Positions 47,945 to 56,607 of a DNA stretch of 64,000 nucleotides are shown piece after piece. The DNA lies in assembly GCF_002269505.1 (NCBI RefSeq), contig NZ_NQKQ01000001.1, positions 488,982 to 552,981 of the forward strand, read 5' to 3'. Both the position numbers and the translations under genes were made by a program. This DNA comes from Pseudomonas fragi. GTDB lineage: Bacteria; Pseudomonadota; Gammaproteobacteria; Pseudomonadales; Pseudomonadaceae. A model generated the notes under the pieces. It was not told where the DNA came from and made no database searches. It was given only the letters and a program-made list of their open reading frames with translations. How positions within the stretch are numbered: the stretch's first letter is position 1; every line of letters begins with the position of its first letter.

Positions 47945-48291
47945 GTGGGCTTTCCTTAACAGCACCGCGCAGGCGCGGAGCGAATTATTTAAGTAGAAAG
48001 GCGCCGTAGAAGGCTGCCGTCAGGAAGTCATTCACTGCCAAAGTATCTAAATGACGCACAAATAACAGGCCGTGCGATTCAGCACTCAGACAAGAGCGTT
48101 TGAAATCTCAAACGAATCCTAGGGTCAAAGGGGGTAAAGGACAATAGCCTGTTCGAAAAAAAGAACAACCTGCCAGATTCTACCGCTTTATCACCCGGCC
48201 CCCATTAATAGCCCATAATGCGCCAGGAAACACCTGACGAATCAGCGGCATGGACGACTGACACACAGATGAGTATTATGGCGCCGCGTCG
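47945..48291. promoter_or_regulatory. Region upstream of gabD and tRNA-Arg
   Basis: A 347-base gap between gabD and the tRNAs. It contains a perfect palindrome CGTTTGA-AATC-TCAAACG (48097–48114) and the smaller GTTC/GAAC pair near 48153. The first could be an operator for gab genes. The part next to the tRNA likely has its promoter (CATAAT near 48220). No gene is seen. Confidence 0.4.
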
Positions 48292-48367
48292 CACCAGTAG
48301 CTCAGCTGGATAGAGTACTGCCCTCCGAAGGCAGGGGTCGTGGGTTCGAATCCCGCCTGGTGCACCA
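48292..48367 (+). tRNA. tRNA-Arg (anticodon CCG)
   Basis: A complete 76-base cloverleaf: acceptor GCACCAG/CTGGTGC, D-arm with GCTCAGCTGGATAGAG, anticodon stem CTGCC/GGCAG around loop CTCCGAA (anticodon CCG), T-arm with GGTTCGAATCC, and encoded CCA. Confidence 0.97.
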
Positions 48368-48373
48368 TTTTCT

Positions 48374-48391
48374 TTCCCTTGTTCAAGGGAA
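48374..48391. repeat. Palindromic hairpin after tRNA-Arg
   Basis: TTCCCTTGTTCAAGGGAA, arms of 8 bases; an identical copy follows tRNA-Ser at 48667–48684. Possible terminator or processing element, though without a T-run. Confidence 0.6.
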
Positions 48392-48553
48392 TCGCGTCAA
48401 AAGCACAATCCCCCCCAGCACTTATGCCTCTCTCCGAGAACCCGGTGAGCGATCGCACGCCTGTTTTTTGAGCTTTTCTGAGCAAAACGCAGATCAGGTT
48501 AAATTTTCTATGGGCAACTGACGAAAGGCTGGTTACTATACGCGGCGTTTCGC

Positions 48554-48644
48554 GGAGAGCTGGCCGAGTGGCCGAAGGCGCTCCCCTGCTAAGGGAGTAC
48601 ACCTCAAAAGGGTGTCGGGGGTTCGAATCCCCCGTTCTCCGCCA
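48554..48644 (+). tRNA. tRNA-Ser (anticodon GCT)
   Basis: A 91-base type II tRNA: acceptor GGAGAGC/GTTCTCC, anticodon stem CTCCC/GGGAG with loop CTGCTAA (anticodon GCT), long variable arm TACACCTCAAAAGGGTGT, T-arm GGGGGTTCGAATCCCCC and encoded CCA. Confidence 0.97.
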
Positions 48645-48666
48645 TTATTTGTGGCACCCAAATGCG

Positions 48667-48684
48667 TTCCCTTGTTCAAGGGAA
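48667..48684. repeat. Palindromic hairpin after tRNA-Ser
   Basis: Second identical copy of TTCCCTTGTTCAAGGGAA, 23 bases after the tRNA end, extended here by GCG/CGC-type flanks. Confidence 0.6.
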
Positions 48685-48754
48685 CCGCGTTTTCCCCCTT
48701 CCAAATCAAACCCTATACGCATTGCGCAGGGCTTTGTCGCGTCTGCACAAAGCT

Positions 48755-48805
48755 GTGGGAGCGGGCTTGCTCGCGAAGATCGTTCGCGAGCAGGCTCGCT
48801 CCCAC
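48755..48805. repeat. Compact REP-like hairpin
   Basis: GTGGGAGCGGGCTTGCTCGCGAA and TTCGCGAGCAGGCTCGCTCCCAC lie only five bases apart, making a strong hairpin just downstream of the YdgA-like gene stop on the minus strand; it may act as that gene's terminator. Confidence 0.85.
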
Positions 48806-48821
48806 GGTTTAAGTCGCAGCT

Positions 48822-50303
48822 TTACTGGCTCGCCACACCACCAAAACGGGTGGTCATTGCCGTGATGAAGTCTTCAAGGCTCATTTTCTGACCATTGAGA
48901 TCCACCTGGCCGTCAGCGTAATTGAGCGAAGCCAGAATGTTGTTGCCCTCCACTTTGGCCAGCCCGGTTTGCACCGCCATCACGCCTGCCATCTCGCTGT
49001 TCATGCTGGCAATCTTGGCGATAGCTTGCGGATCGGTCTGGCCAACCAGCTGTGCCTGTACCGCTGACAAATCAGTAATCATCGGTTTGGACAGCAACAG
49101 TTTGGCATCCAGTGCGGTCAGCATCTGCTTGGTGACTTCAACTGGCGGCAACTCAAATGAAGTCGGCTTGGCCAACCCCATGGCAATGTTGAGCTGGCTT
49201 TCACCATTGGCGGTCTTGATCGTGAACTTCTCCAGCGCCAGTTGCGGTTTGGCGGCCAGAATTTTTTCAACCTGAACCTGCATCTGCACTTGCTCGACCG
49301 GGGTCAGCGGTGTTTGCGGCAAAGTACCGTCAGCCTGAGGCTGAAACTTGCTCTGGTAGATCTGCAACAACGCCTGCATGGCCGGGATATCCAGGCTGCT
49401 GGCAGTCAGCACCATTTGCGCACTGCCCACTGGCTTGCCGTCCAGGGTGACATCACCGACGTTATAGGCCAGACGCCCGGACATCAGGTTGCCATTGGCG
49501 GAAGCAGAATCCGCGTACTCGAAGTTCTTTAGCTTGATAACCGATTGCTTCACGCCATAAGTCAGCTGACCTTCACTCAGCGCCATCACGTTCTGCCCGA
49601 GATAGAAGCCAAAGTCGGTTTTCTTCAGGTCACTGGCCAGGGTCAGGCCGTTGAGCTCGACCGTTACTGGCGGGTTCTCAATCGTGATCGCATTGAGCTT
49701 GAGGTGGTCCATGTAGCCTTTGGCCTTGAGGTTCTGGCCGTCGGCATCGGTTTGGGCTTGCATGGTCATACCCGAGAAGCTGAAGGTGGAGTGCTCGTCC
49801 AGCTGGGTCTCCAGTGCCGTCAGCTCCATATGGCCGTCAATCGAGCGGTCGTAACCCAGGGTGACCTGGCCTTTGAGCGGGGTCTGATCCTTGGTTGCGG
49901 CAAACCATTTCTCGGTAAATGGGGTTTTTTCCAGCGAGTAATTGCTGACCGCCATCACTGGCATCCACTTGAACGTCTTGATACGCGACCACGGCAACGG
50001 GCCATGTTCGATATTATCGACAAACAGCAACTCCACCGGCTTTGCATCCGGGCCCGCTTTGTCGTCCTGGATTTGCAGGCGATAGTGCGCGGTACTGCTG
50101 TAGAGGTTGCGTTCAATGGAAACCAATTCAATGGTGCCGTGAGTGGTCGTGCCTTGCAGTTGCTTGGCCAGCTCCTGGTTGGTCTGTTCGATCGAGGTCT
50201 GCAACACACCCTCGATTTTGCTGCCGGTGTACCACGCGCCAGCGGTGTTCAGCGCCCCAGCGACAACAACGATCCCTACCAGTACACCTAATGGTTTATT
50301 CAT
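48822..50303 (-). CDS. YdgA family protein (DUF945)
   Basis: A 493-residue protein with an N-terminal signal anchor (MNKPLGVLVGIVVVAGALNTAGAWYTG) and a large periplasmic part typical of DUF945: IEGVLQTSIEQTN, VDNIEHGPLPWSR, LEDFITAMTTRF at the end. Function is unproven; the family resembles AsmA-like envelope proteins. ATG 50303 is the natural start; the codon before it is TTG. The gene stands alone. Confidence 0.85.
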   Translation of the reverse strand: MNKPLGVLVGIVVVAGALNTAGAWYTGSKIEGVLQTSIEQTNQELAKQLQGTTTHGTIELVSIERNLYSSTAHYRLQIQDDKAGPDAKPVELLFVDNIEHGPLPWSRIKTFKWMPVMAVSNYSLEKTPFTEKWFAATKDQTPLKGQVTLGYDRSIDGHMELTALETQLDEHSTFSFSGMTMQAQTDADGQNLKAKGYMDHLKLNAITIENPPVTVELNGLTLASDLKKTDFGFYLGQNVMALSEGQLTYGVKQSVIKLKNFEYADSASANGNLMSGRLAYNVGDVTLDGKPVGSAQMVLTASSLDIPAMQALLQIYQSKFQPQADGTLPQTPLTPVEQVQMQVQVEKILAAKPQLALEKFTIKTANGESQLNIAMGLAKPTSFELPPVEVTKQMLTALDAKLLLSKPMITDLSAVQAQLVGQTDPQAIAKIASMNSEMAGVMAVQTGLAKVEGNNILASLNYADGQVDLNGQKMSLEDFITAMTTRFGGVASQ

Positions 50304-50431
50304 CAATTGACCCGTTCAATGTCCGTTGTGTTGAAAGTAAATCGGTCTTTGCCTGGCCCTTCATGGGCCGAAAAGTACAGGCAGGTTAACACCGCTAGCA
50401 GAACTGACGCTGCTCTCGAGTGACGCCGCCC

Positions 50432-51076
50432 TCATACCGGTTGGGCGTAACGCTGGTCGATTTCGTCGAGCTGATGGTCGAAACTCTTGAGGCTGGCACT
50501 CCAGGTGTACACCAGGACTTCCAGGTCATGATCGATGCAGGTTTCTCCTACAGAATTAAAAGAAACATCCGAGTAATCTAGCTGATAACGCTCACGAGCC
50601 ATCGCTGCCGCGACATCCGAGAGCTCACGCGCAGTGTCGAGCCATTGGCGATCTTCGGAAGGCAGCGCCTTGTCGAGTTTCAGGCATTGGGTTTTGAGGG
50701 CTTCGAGGCTTTTTTCCAGCGGGGTGCCGGTCAATTCGCCCATGAACTCCTGGAAGGTACGCCCCGGTTGCCAATAGCTGCCCCAGAAATAGCGGTCAAA
50801 TACCGTCTCGACCCGACGCAGGGCAACTTTGGTGTCCCAGATCAGAACACGGGTCTGGCCCTGGGTGATCTGGCGTTTTTTGATTTGTCGGGTCTGCACT
50901 GAGGCGCAGGCCACAACCACGATGGCCAATACGGCAATCAGCGCACTGGCGCTGTCGAGGAAGATCATCGCCTTGTCGATCTGGTGCGCCAACATGATGC
51001 CGTAGAAATAGGTCGCCGAAAGCAACACCACTGCTGCCACTGCGCACCAGAAGCCGGGAGCATAAGGGTTTTTCAT
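50432..51076 (-). CDS. Two-helix membrane protein of unknown function
   Basis: A 214-residue protein with two N-terminal membrane segments (FWCAVAAVVLLSATYFYGIML; ASALIAVLAIVVVACASV) and a cytoplasmic helical domain. GGGGA before ATG 51076 favours this start over ATG 51091. I recognise no family. It lies beside the efflux operon but is not overlapped with it. Confidence 0.6.
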   Translation of the reverse strand: MKNPYAPGFWCAVAAVVLLSATYFYGIMLAHQIDKAMIFLDSASALIAVLAIVVVACASVQTRQIKKRQITQGQTRVLIWDTKVALRRVETVFDRYFWGSYWQPGRTFQEFMGELTGTPLEKSLEALKTQCLKLDKALPSEDRQWLDTARELSDVAAAMARERYQLDYSDVSFNSVGETCIDHDLEVLVYTWSASLKSFDHQLDEIDQRYAQPV

Positions 51077-51183
51077 TATTAGTATCCCCATCAGGCAGGG
51101 TCTGCACGATGAGGAGGGCTACAAACCCGCTAACGCCCTGAACCATCGTTCCGATACCGATTATTCAGAGCATAGCAACGCTG

Positions 51184-52629
51184 TCAGGGTTTGGCGTTTG
51201 CCGCAGCTTGCGTTCGTCCACTTTCCCAGCCACCACCCAGGGCCAGAAACAGATCGATCTGACTCATGGCAACCTGGGTGTTGGCCGCCGACAATTGCGC
51301 GCGCATGTCAGTGTAGGTGCGGGTGGCCTGCAGATCGGCCAGGAATGACTCGCGCCCCGCCTGGAAGAACCGATGGGTCTGGTCGGCTGCTGTTTTGGCC
51401 GACAACTCGGCCTCGGCCAGGGCATCACGGCGCTGCAGCAACGCGGTGTATTGCACCAGGCTGGTCTGGGTTTCGCGGATGGCGTTGAGCACCACACCGT
51501 CAAACTTGGCCAACGCCCCTTGAGTCACGGCCTCGGCTTCACGGATCCGCGCTCGCGAACCATTGGTCGGAATGGTCCAGCTCAGCATCGGACCAAAACC
51601 CCAGCGGTTGGTGGGTGCCGTGCCCAGGTTGTCGATAATCCCCACCGTGCCAATGCTGGCACCGATGCTGATGTCCGGGTACAGAGAGCCTGTGGCCACG
51701 CCGATTTCGGCGGTGGCGGCGGCCAGATGGCGTTCGGCCTGACGCACGTCCGGGCGGCGTTTGAGCAGCGCCGCACCATCACCCACAGGCAACAGTTGGG
51801 CGATGTGCGGCAGCTCGGCGCAGGTGGCAACACCGGCAGGCAGTTGATCCAGCGGCCTGGCCAGCAACATCGACAAACGAAACAGGCCGGCCTGGCGCAA
51901 TGCCTCGTAACGGGGCAATTCCGCCCGCAACGATTTGAACTGGGTTTCAGAGCGGGTGACCTGGGTTTCATCACCGCGCCCCGCATCACGCAGGCGCTGG
52001 GTCAGGCTGGTGCTTTGCGCTTGAAGCTTGAGGGACTCTTCAGCGATGTGGTGTTCTTCATTGGCTGCGCAGACCTGGGTGTACGCCCGCACCACATCCG
52101 CCACCAGGGTGATGCGCGCGGTGTCGGCGGCGGCCTGAGTCGCGTCGGCGTTGGCCTGCGCCGCTTCGATCCCGCGCTGCAAGGTGCCCCACAAATCGAA
52201 TTGATACGAGGTGCTGATACCCAGATCGCCGACGTTGGCCACCGGTACCTTATCGGCCAGCAGGAAGGCTTCACCGGACTCTTGCAGGCGCTGGGCGCCC
52301 GCCTTTACCGAGCCACTCCAGCCACCGGCTGACTGCGCCTGCTCAACCTGAGCCCGCGCCCGCGACAGGTTCGCCGCGGCGACCTGCAAATCAGTGTTGG
52401 AGGCCAGCGCCTGGCGCACCAGTTCATTGAGCTTGGGGTCCTCATAGAGCTTCCACCAGTCATTCGGAACCGGGGCGGAGACCACGTTGGCGCCCTCGCC
52501 CGCCAGTTGGCCCTGCAAGTCCGGGCGCTGCATGGCCGCGTCTTTGGGCAACTGGTAATCAGGGCCGAGCAGCTGGCAACCGGACAGCAGCAGACCCAGC
52601 CCTACGGCTGCCAGGCGAACGGCTTTCAT
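51184..52629 (-). CDS. RND/MFS-type efflux outer-membrane lipoprotein (NodT family)
   Basis: A 481-residue TolC-like outer-membrane factor with lipobox LLLSGC, palmitoylated Cys at ~18, and the two OEP repeats with long helices (ANLSRARAQVEQAQSAGGW; ERHLAAATAEIGVATGSLYPDIS). It forms the exit duct of the efflux complex encoded upstream. Its ATG overlaps the HlyD gene's stop by four bases. Confidence 0.92.
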   Translation of the reverse strand: MKAVRLAAVGLGLLLSGCQLLGPDYQLPKDAAMQRPDLQGQLAGEGANVVSAPVPNDWWKLYEDPKLNELVRQALASNTDLQVAAANLSRARAQVEQAQSAGGWSGSVKAGAQRLQESGEAFLLADKVPVANVGDLGISTSYQFDLWGTLQRGIEAAQANADATQAAADTARITLVADVVRAYTQVCAANEEHHIAEESLKLQAQSTSLTQRLRDAGRGDETQVTRSETQFKSLRAELPRYEALRQAGLFRLSMLLARPLDQLPAGVATCAELPHIAQLLPVGDGAALLKRRPDVRQAERHLAAATAEIGVATGSLYPDISIGASIGTVGIIDNLGTAPTNRWGFGPMLSWTIPTNGSRARIREAEAVTQGALAKFDGVVLNAIRETQTSLVQYTALLQRRDALAEAELSAKTAADQTHRFFQAGRESFLADLQATRTYTDMRAQLSAANTQVAMSQIDLFLALGGGWESGRTQAAANAKP

Positions 52630-53528
52630 TGCGCGCGCTCCGGGGCAGGCTGGGTTTTGGCCGAGTCTTCGATGATGGACACGGTCGCGGTGCGCCCGGC
52701 GATCATGCGAAAGTCTTCAGGCACGTCGTCGAACACGATACGCACCGGAATCCGTTGCGCCAGCCGCACCCAGCTGAACGCCGGGTTGACGTTGGGCAGC
52801 AGGTTCTGGCCGCTGGTGCGGTCACGGTCTTCGATGCCCGCCACGATGCTTTCAACATGCCCGCGCAAGCGGGCGTTGTCGCCAATGACGCGGATATCGA
52901 CACTCTGGCCGACATGGATGCCATCGAGTTTGGTTTCTTCGAAATAGCCATCGATATGGAACGAGCTGCTGTCGACAATCGACAAGACCGGCCGCCCTGC
53001 GGTGACGAACTCATTGACCCGGGGGGCCCGGTCGTTGACGTAGCCATCCACCGGGCTGCGCACCACCGTACGATCCAGATTGAGCTGGGCGCTGTCCACA
53101 GCCACTTGGGCCTCAATCAGTGCGGCCTGGGCGCGCATCTCGCGGGACTGGCTTTCTTCGAGCTGTTCGCGGGCAACCAGGTTGCCCAGGCCCTTGTTCC
53201 GGCGACTTTCTCGCTGGGCCTGGGCCAGGGTCTCCTTGCGGTCGGCAACGGTGGCCTCAGCCTGACGCAGCGCCAGCTTGAAGCGCTCCTGGTCAATCAC
53301 GAACAGTACCTGATCACGGCTGACGGGCTGGTTGTCACGCACATCCACCTGCTTGATCAGGCCCGACACGTCGGGGGCGATTTGCACGATGTCAGCGCGG
53401 ATGTGGGCGTCACGTGTCCAGGGAGCAAACATGTAGTACATGGTCATGCGCCAGACCACGACGCAGGCAAACGTCACCACCAATAAGGTGAGAACGACAC
53501 GGCCCAAGGTCAGTAAAGGTTTTTTCAT
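52626..53528 (-). CDS. HlyD-family periplasmic adaptor (AaeA/EmrA-like)
   Basis: A 300-residue adaptor with one N-terminal helix (VVLTLLVVTFACVVVWRMTMYYM), the APWTRDAHIRADIVQIAPDVSGLI lipoyl start, a coiled coil and the VRSPVDGYVNDRAPRVNEFVTAGRPVLSI barrel. It links the inner-membrane FUSC protein to the outer-membrane duct. It overlaps neighbouring genes by four bases on both sides. Confidence 0.92.
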   Translation of the reverse strand: MKKPLLTLGRVVLTLLVVTFACVVVWRMTMYYMFAPWTRDAHIRADIVQIAPDVSGLIKQVDVRDNQPVSRDQVLFVIDQERFKLALRQAEATVADRKETLAQAQRESRRNKGLGNLVAREQLEESQSREMRAQAALIEAQVAVDSAQLNLDRTVVRSPVDGYVNDRAPRVNEFVTAGRPVLSIVDSSSFHIDGYFEETKLDGIHVGQSVDIRVIGDNARLRGHVESIVAGIEDRDRTSGQNLLPNVNPAFSWVRLAQRIPVRIVFDDVPEDFRMIAGRTATVSIIEDSAKTQPAPERAQ

Positions 53529-53734
53529 GTCATCAGATATCGACTGAACGAATCCACAACGCCGAGTAACAGAGCGTAGAGACCGACGTTGAACAAAGCC
53601 CGGTGCCAGACCAGACGGTAAAAGTGCACACGGGTCAGTAACCCGTGAACCACCAGAAACAACAAGTAGGTGATGCCCATCAATACCAGGAGCGTGGGCA
53701 GAAAGACCCCGCTGATATCTACGTCACCGATCAT
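53525..53734 (-). CDS. DUF1656 small membrane protein (AaeX-like)
   Basis: A 69-residue protein with two membrane helices (LVLMGITYLLFLVVHGLL; ALFNVGLYALLLGVVDSF) and start IGDVDISGVFLP typical of DUF1656/AaeX, always placed between FUSC and HlyD genes. It overlaps both neighbours by four bases. Its role in the pump is unknown. Confidence 0.9.
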   Translation of the reverse strand: MIGDVDISGVFLPTLLVLMGITYLLFLVVHGLLTRVHFYRLVWHRALFNVGLYALLLGVVDSFSRYLMT

Positions 53735-55821
53735 AGCGGCGCTCCATCAATGGTTTGGCCCTGGGGATGTGGCAGGTCGTCGTTGTCGACAATGAATTCT
53801 ACGCCGGGCAGCAACGCCAGCCGCAGGCCGCTGAGGGCGTGCAGCAGATGCACCCGGGCCTCGCCTTCGGCTTGCAGGTCATTGGCGTTGAGGGCGCGAC
53901 GCGTGCGGTCCATGGTCATTTGCAGGCCCATTGGCATTGGCAGGCGCTCACCCGCCTTGAGACAGGCACAAAAGTAGTCGCCCACATCACTGACCACTTG
54001 GCGCAGTAACAGTTGCGGCCCCCCCGTGACCCTGGGTGCATAAGCCAGCAGATCGAGCAGGTTGAGCGCCACCCGCAAGTCACGCAGTGCGCTGCCCGTG
54101 TCCTGCCCGGTCAAGGCCAGACGCGGCAAGTGCTGCATCAGGCGATCGAGCATTTGCGCGCCCATTTGCCGGTGCTCGGCCAGGGTGGCGGGCTGGGTCA
54201 GGCTGACGATGTCACGCCAGCTGAAGCGGGTCAGCCGCTTGGCGGCCAGCTCGGCACCGAACGGGCGCGCAATCAGGGTCCAGACGAAGGCAAACAGCAG
54301 GCCGACAGGGCCGGCCAGGTTGGCGTTCATAAACACCATGAAGTCAGCATCGTAGGCGCCCTGAATGCTGATAAACGAGGCGGTGTTGACGATAGTCAGC
54401 AGGGTACCCAGATAAAATCGCGGCTGTACGGTCAGGGTGCCGACGCAAATAAAAGGCACGGCAAACGCCAGCACCAGCATCGGAAAGTCATGCAGGTTGG
54501 GCAGGATCACAAACAGGTAAAGGCTGGCGAACAGTACCGACAGCGAGGTCCAGAAAAAGAACCGGTAGATCTGCGGCGCCGGGTCATCCATTGCGGCAAA
54601 GAAACTGCAGGCCACGGCGGCCAGAATCACCGCACTGGCGCCATCGGTCCAGCCGAGCAGAATCCACAGCACCGAAGCGACGACAATCGCGGTGACGGTA
54701 GAGAACGCGGAATAAAGCATAAGCCCGCGATCCAGAAACGGCGTCAGGCGACCCAGGCGCCAATGTCGGTATACCGCACGCCAGACCTCACGGTTGCCGG
54801 TGGAGATGGCTTCCTGCAGGCTGCGGCAGTCTTGCCACAGGTCGATCCATTCACCCAGCCGGTACAGCACGTTGGAAAGCACCAATTGGCGACGATCATC
54901 CAGGGCGGCAGCGCTGGGCTGCAATGCTTCGAGTTCATGACGCAGGGCTTGCCACTGCTGGACCGGCGCGCCATCACGGGTGCGCTCAAGCCATGCCTGG
55001 GCGTGGTCGAGCAATGGCGTAACCTTGTCGAGCAGCTCCGGAGCGCGACGCTCCAGCGCATAGAGTGCATCGTCCAGGGCATCGACCACCGGCAGCAGGT
55101 GGATCATGCGCCCGCGCAGCTCTTTGGTGTTGCGCACGGTCTGCGGGTGCGCGCCCTCATGGGGCAACTGGCCAATCATCATTTCAAGGCTGTTGAAGGT
55201 CGTGACCATCGACGAGCGCAGGCCGCTGGCTTTGCTCGGTTCGACATCACGGGCCAGAAAGTGCTTGCTGTAATTGCTCGCGTCGGCAAACCACTTGGCC
55301 GCCGAGTCGATAAACACCGGGGTCAGGCGCCGAGGCCAGAACATGCTGCCGACCACCGCCGCGCAGACGATGCCGAGCATGATTTCTTCGGTACGCGAAA
55401 CGGCAATGTCGAACACGTTCAGCGGGTTATCCACAATCGGCAAGGCGATCATTGGCATGGTGTAGCCGGCGAGCATGAACACGTAACTGTTGGCCGTGCG
55501 CAGGTGCAACGACAGAAACAGCAAAATACCGGTCCAGAGGGCGATCACCAGCACCAGCAAAAATGGGGTCTGGACAAACAACGGCACAAAAAACACCGCA
55601 GCCGCAGCACCTATCAGCGTGCCCAGGGCACGGTATACCGCCTTGGAGCTGGTTGGCCCGACAAAGGGGCTGGAGACGATATAAACCGTGGCCATTGCCC
55701 AGTAAGGACGGGGCATTTCCATCAGCAAGGCGATATACAGCGCGATCATCGAGGCGGCGAATGTGCGTACCCCATAGAACCAGTCGCGGGCGGGAGGCAG
55801 GCTGCTGAAAAAACCGTTCAA
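53731..55821 (-). CDS. FUSC-family inner-membrane transporter (AaeB-like)
   Basis: A 696-residue protein with two blocks of membrane helices (~15–165 and ~370–525) and cytoplasmic helical domains, the FUSC/AaeB arrangement. AaeB exports aromatic carboxylic acids; this protein's substrate is not known. It is coupled by four-base overlaps to MarR upstream and DUF1656 downstream, forming one five-gene operon. Confidence 0.9.
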   Translation of the reverse strand: MNGFFSSLPPARDWFYGVRTFAASMIALYIALLMEMPRPYWAMATVYIVSSPFVGPTSSKAVYRALGTLIGAAAAVFFVPLFVQTPFLLVLVIALWTGILLFLSLHLRTANSYVFMLAGYTMPMIALPIVDNPLNVFDIAVSRTEEIMLGIVCAAVVGSMFWPRRLTPVFIDSAAKWFADASNYSKHFLARDVEPSKASGLRSSMVTTFNSLEMMIGQLPHEGAHPQTVRNTKELRGRMIHLLPVVDALDDALYALERRAPELLDKVTPLLDHAQAWLERTRDGAPVQQWQALRHELEALQPSAAALDDRRQLVLSNVLYRLGEWIDLWQDCRSLQEAISTGNREVWRAVYRHWRLGRLTPFLDRGLMLYSAFSTVTAIVVASVLWILLGWTDGASAVILAAVACSFFAAMDDPAPQIYRFFFWTSLSVLFASLYLFVILPNLHDFPMLVLAFAVPFICVGTLTVQPRFYLGTLLTIVNTASFISIQGAYDADFMVFMNANLAGPVGLLFAFVWTLIARPFGAELAAKRLTRFSWRDIVSLTQPATLAEHRQMGAQMLDRLMQHLPRLALTGQDTGSALRDLRVALNLLDLLAYAPRVTGGPQLLLRQVVSDVGDYFCACLKAGERLPMPMGLQMTMDRTRRALNANDLQAEGEARVHLLHALSGLRLALLPGVEFIVDNDDLPHPQGQTIDGAPL

Positions 55822-56276
55822 GAGGCGGCTCCGTCAGGCAGTTGTCCCGCAGCCTCGAAGGCTTTGATCACACGCAACGCAGCTTCCTGGTCAGCCACCG
55901 GGATAGTGGCTAGGGCGGCCCTTCTCAGTTGTACCAGTTGGGCTTCTATCGATTGCACCAAAGCGCGACCGGTGTCAGTCAGGCTCAGGGTTTTGGCGCG
56001 TCTGTCGCTGGCATCTTCACAGCGGCGCACATAGCCAGCCTTGCACAATTGATCGAGCAAGCGCACCAGCGACGGGCTTTCCATCCCGGCAGCGTGGGCC
56101 ACGGTGACTTGCCGCACACCCTCACCCAGGCGGCCGATAATCAGCAACGGCATGGCGCAGGCTTCGGAAATGCCATAGTTGACCAGCGTGGCCTGGCAGA
56201 CGCGACGCCAATGGCGAGTCGCAACCACCATGCCGGTGCTGATGCTCATTTGCAGTGGATCGAGAGTGTCAGGCAA
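55818..56276 (-). CDS. MarR-family transcriptional regulator
   Basis: A ~150-residue MarR protein with winged-helix residues HAAGMESPSLVRLLDQLCKAGYVRRCEDASDRRAKTLSLTD. The frame can start at TTG 56276 (DTLDPLQMSIS looks protein-like) or ATG 56249; neither has a good ribosome binding site. It is the first gene of the efflux operon, so it probably represses it and is released by an aromatic inducer. A palindromic site lies just upstream. Confidence 0.88.
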   Translation of the reverse strand: MPDTLDPLQMSISTGMVVATRHWRRVCQATLVNYGISEACAMPLLIIGRLGEGVRQVTVAHAAGMESPSLVRLLDQLCKAGYVRRCEDASDRRAKTLSLTDTGRALVQSIEAQLVQLRRAALATIPVADQEAALRVIKAFEAAGQLPDGAAS

Positions 56277-56293
56277 GAGGCGTCACATAATGT

Positions 56294-56307
56294 TAGTTTG
56301 CTAACTA
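56294..56307. promoter_or_regulatory. Likely MarR operator
   Basis: TAGTT-TGCT-AACTA is a perfect inverted repeat 18–31 bases upstream of the first possible marR start, within AT-rich DNA (TATTAAT, CATTAT) that would hold the promoter. Form and place fit MarR autoregulation. Confidence 0.55.
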
Positions 56308-56349
56308 TTAATATTGCGCGGCCAGATGATCACAGTCAAGTGTTGCTAT

Positions 56350-56607
56350 TTATTTCTTCCCGCCCACGACCGGTTTTTGCCGCAGCATCAGATTCAATTG
56401 GTCGACGACTTCAGCCCAGTCAGCGTCTTCAAGATGCTCTTCGCGCAAAAAAGCCGCTTGGGCGGGCGTCCAGAAAAAAGCATCTTCAAGCTTGAGGTCA
56501 GGCTTGAGTGGCGAGTGGGTGGTGACAAACTTTTCGATGTCTTCCGGGCTGGACGGCAGGCCCAGCTGCTTGAACAAGGATGGCAGGCTATGGGTTGGCT
56601 TTTGCAT
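56350..56607 (-). CDS. DUF2789 family protein
   Basis: An 85-residue protein with the family pattern LPSLFKQLGLPSSPEDIEKFVTTHSPL, then FFWTPAQAAFLREE. GGAG before ATG 56607 sets the start. Its first 20 bases overlap the end of the glycosyltransferase gene on the same strand. Function is unknown. Confidence 0.85.
   Translation of the reverse strand: MQKPTHSLPSLFKQLGLPSSPEDIEKFVTTHSPLKPDLKLEDAFFWTPAQAAFLREEHLEDADWAEVVDQLNLMLRQKPVVGGKK

Noticed and set aside
48568..48891. Protein-coding frames running over the two tRNAs
   Set aside because: They overlap tRNA-Ser and a REP repeat; the RNA genes explain the sequence.
54013..56034. A 673-codon plus-strand frame opposite the FUSC and marR genes
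   Set aside because: It crosses two real genes in antisense and has a composition (Gln/Arg/His-rich) typical of reverse-frame translation.
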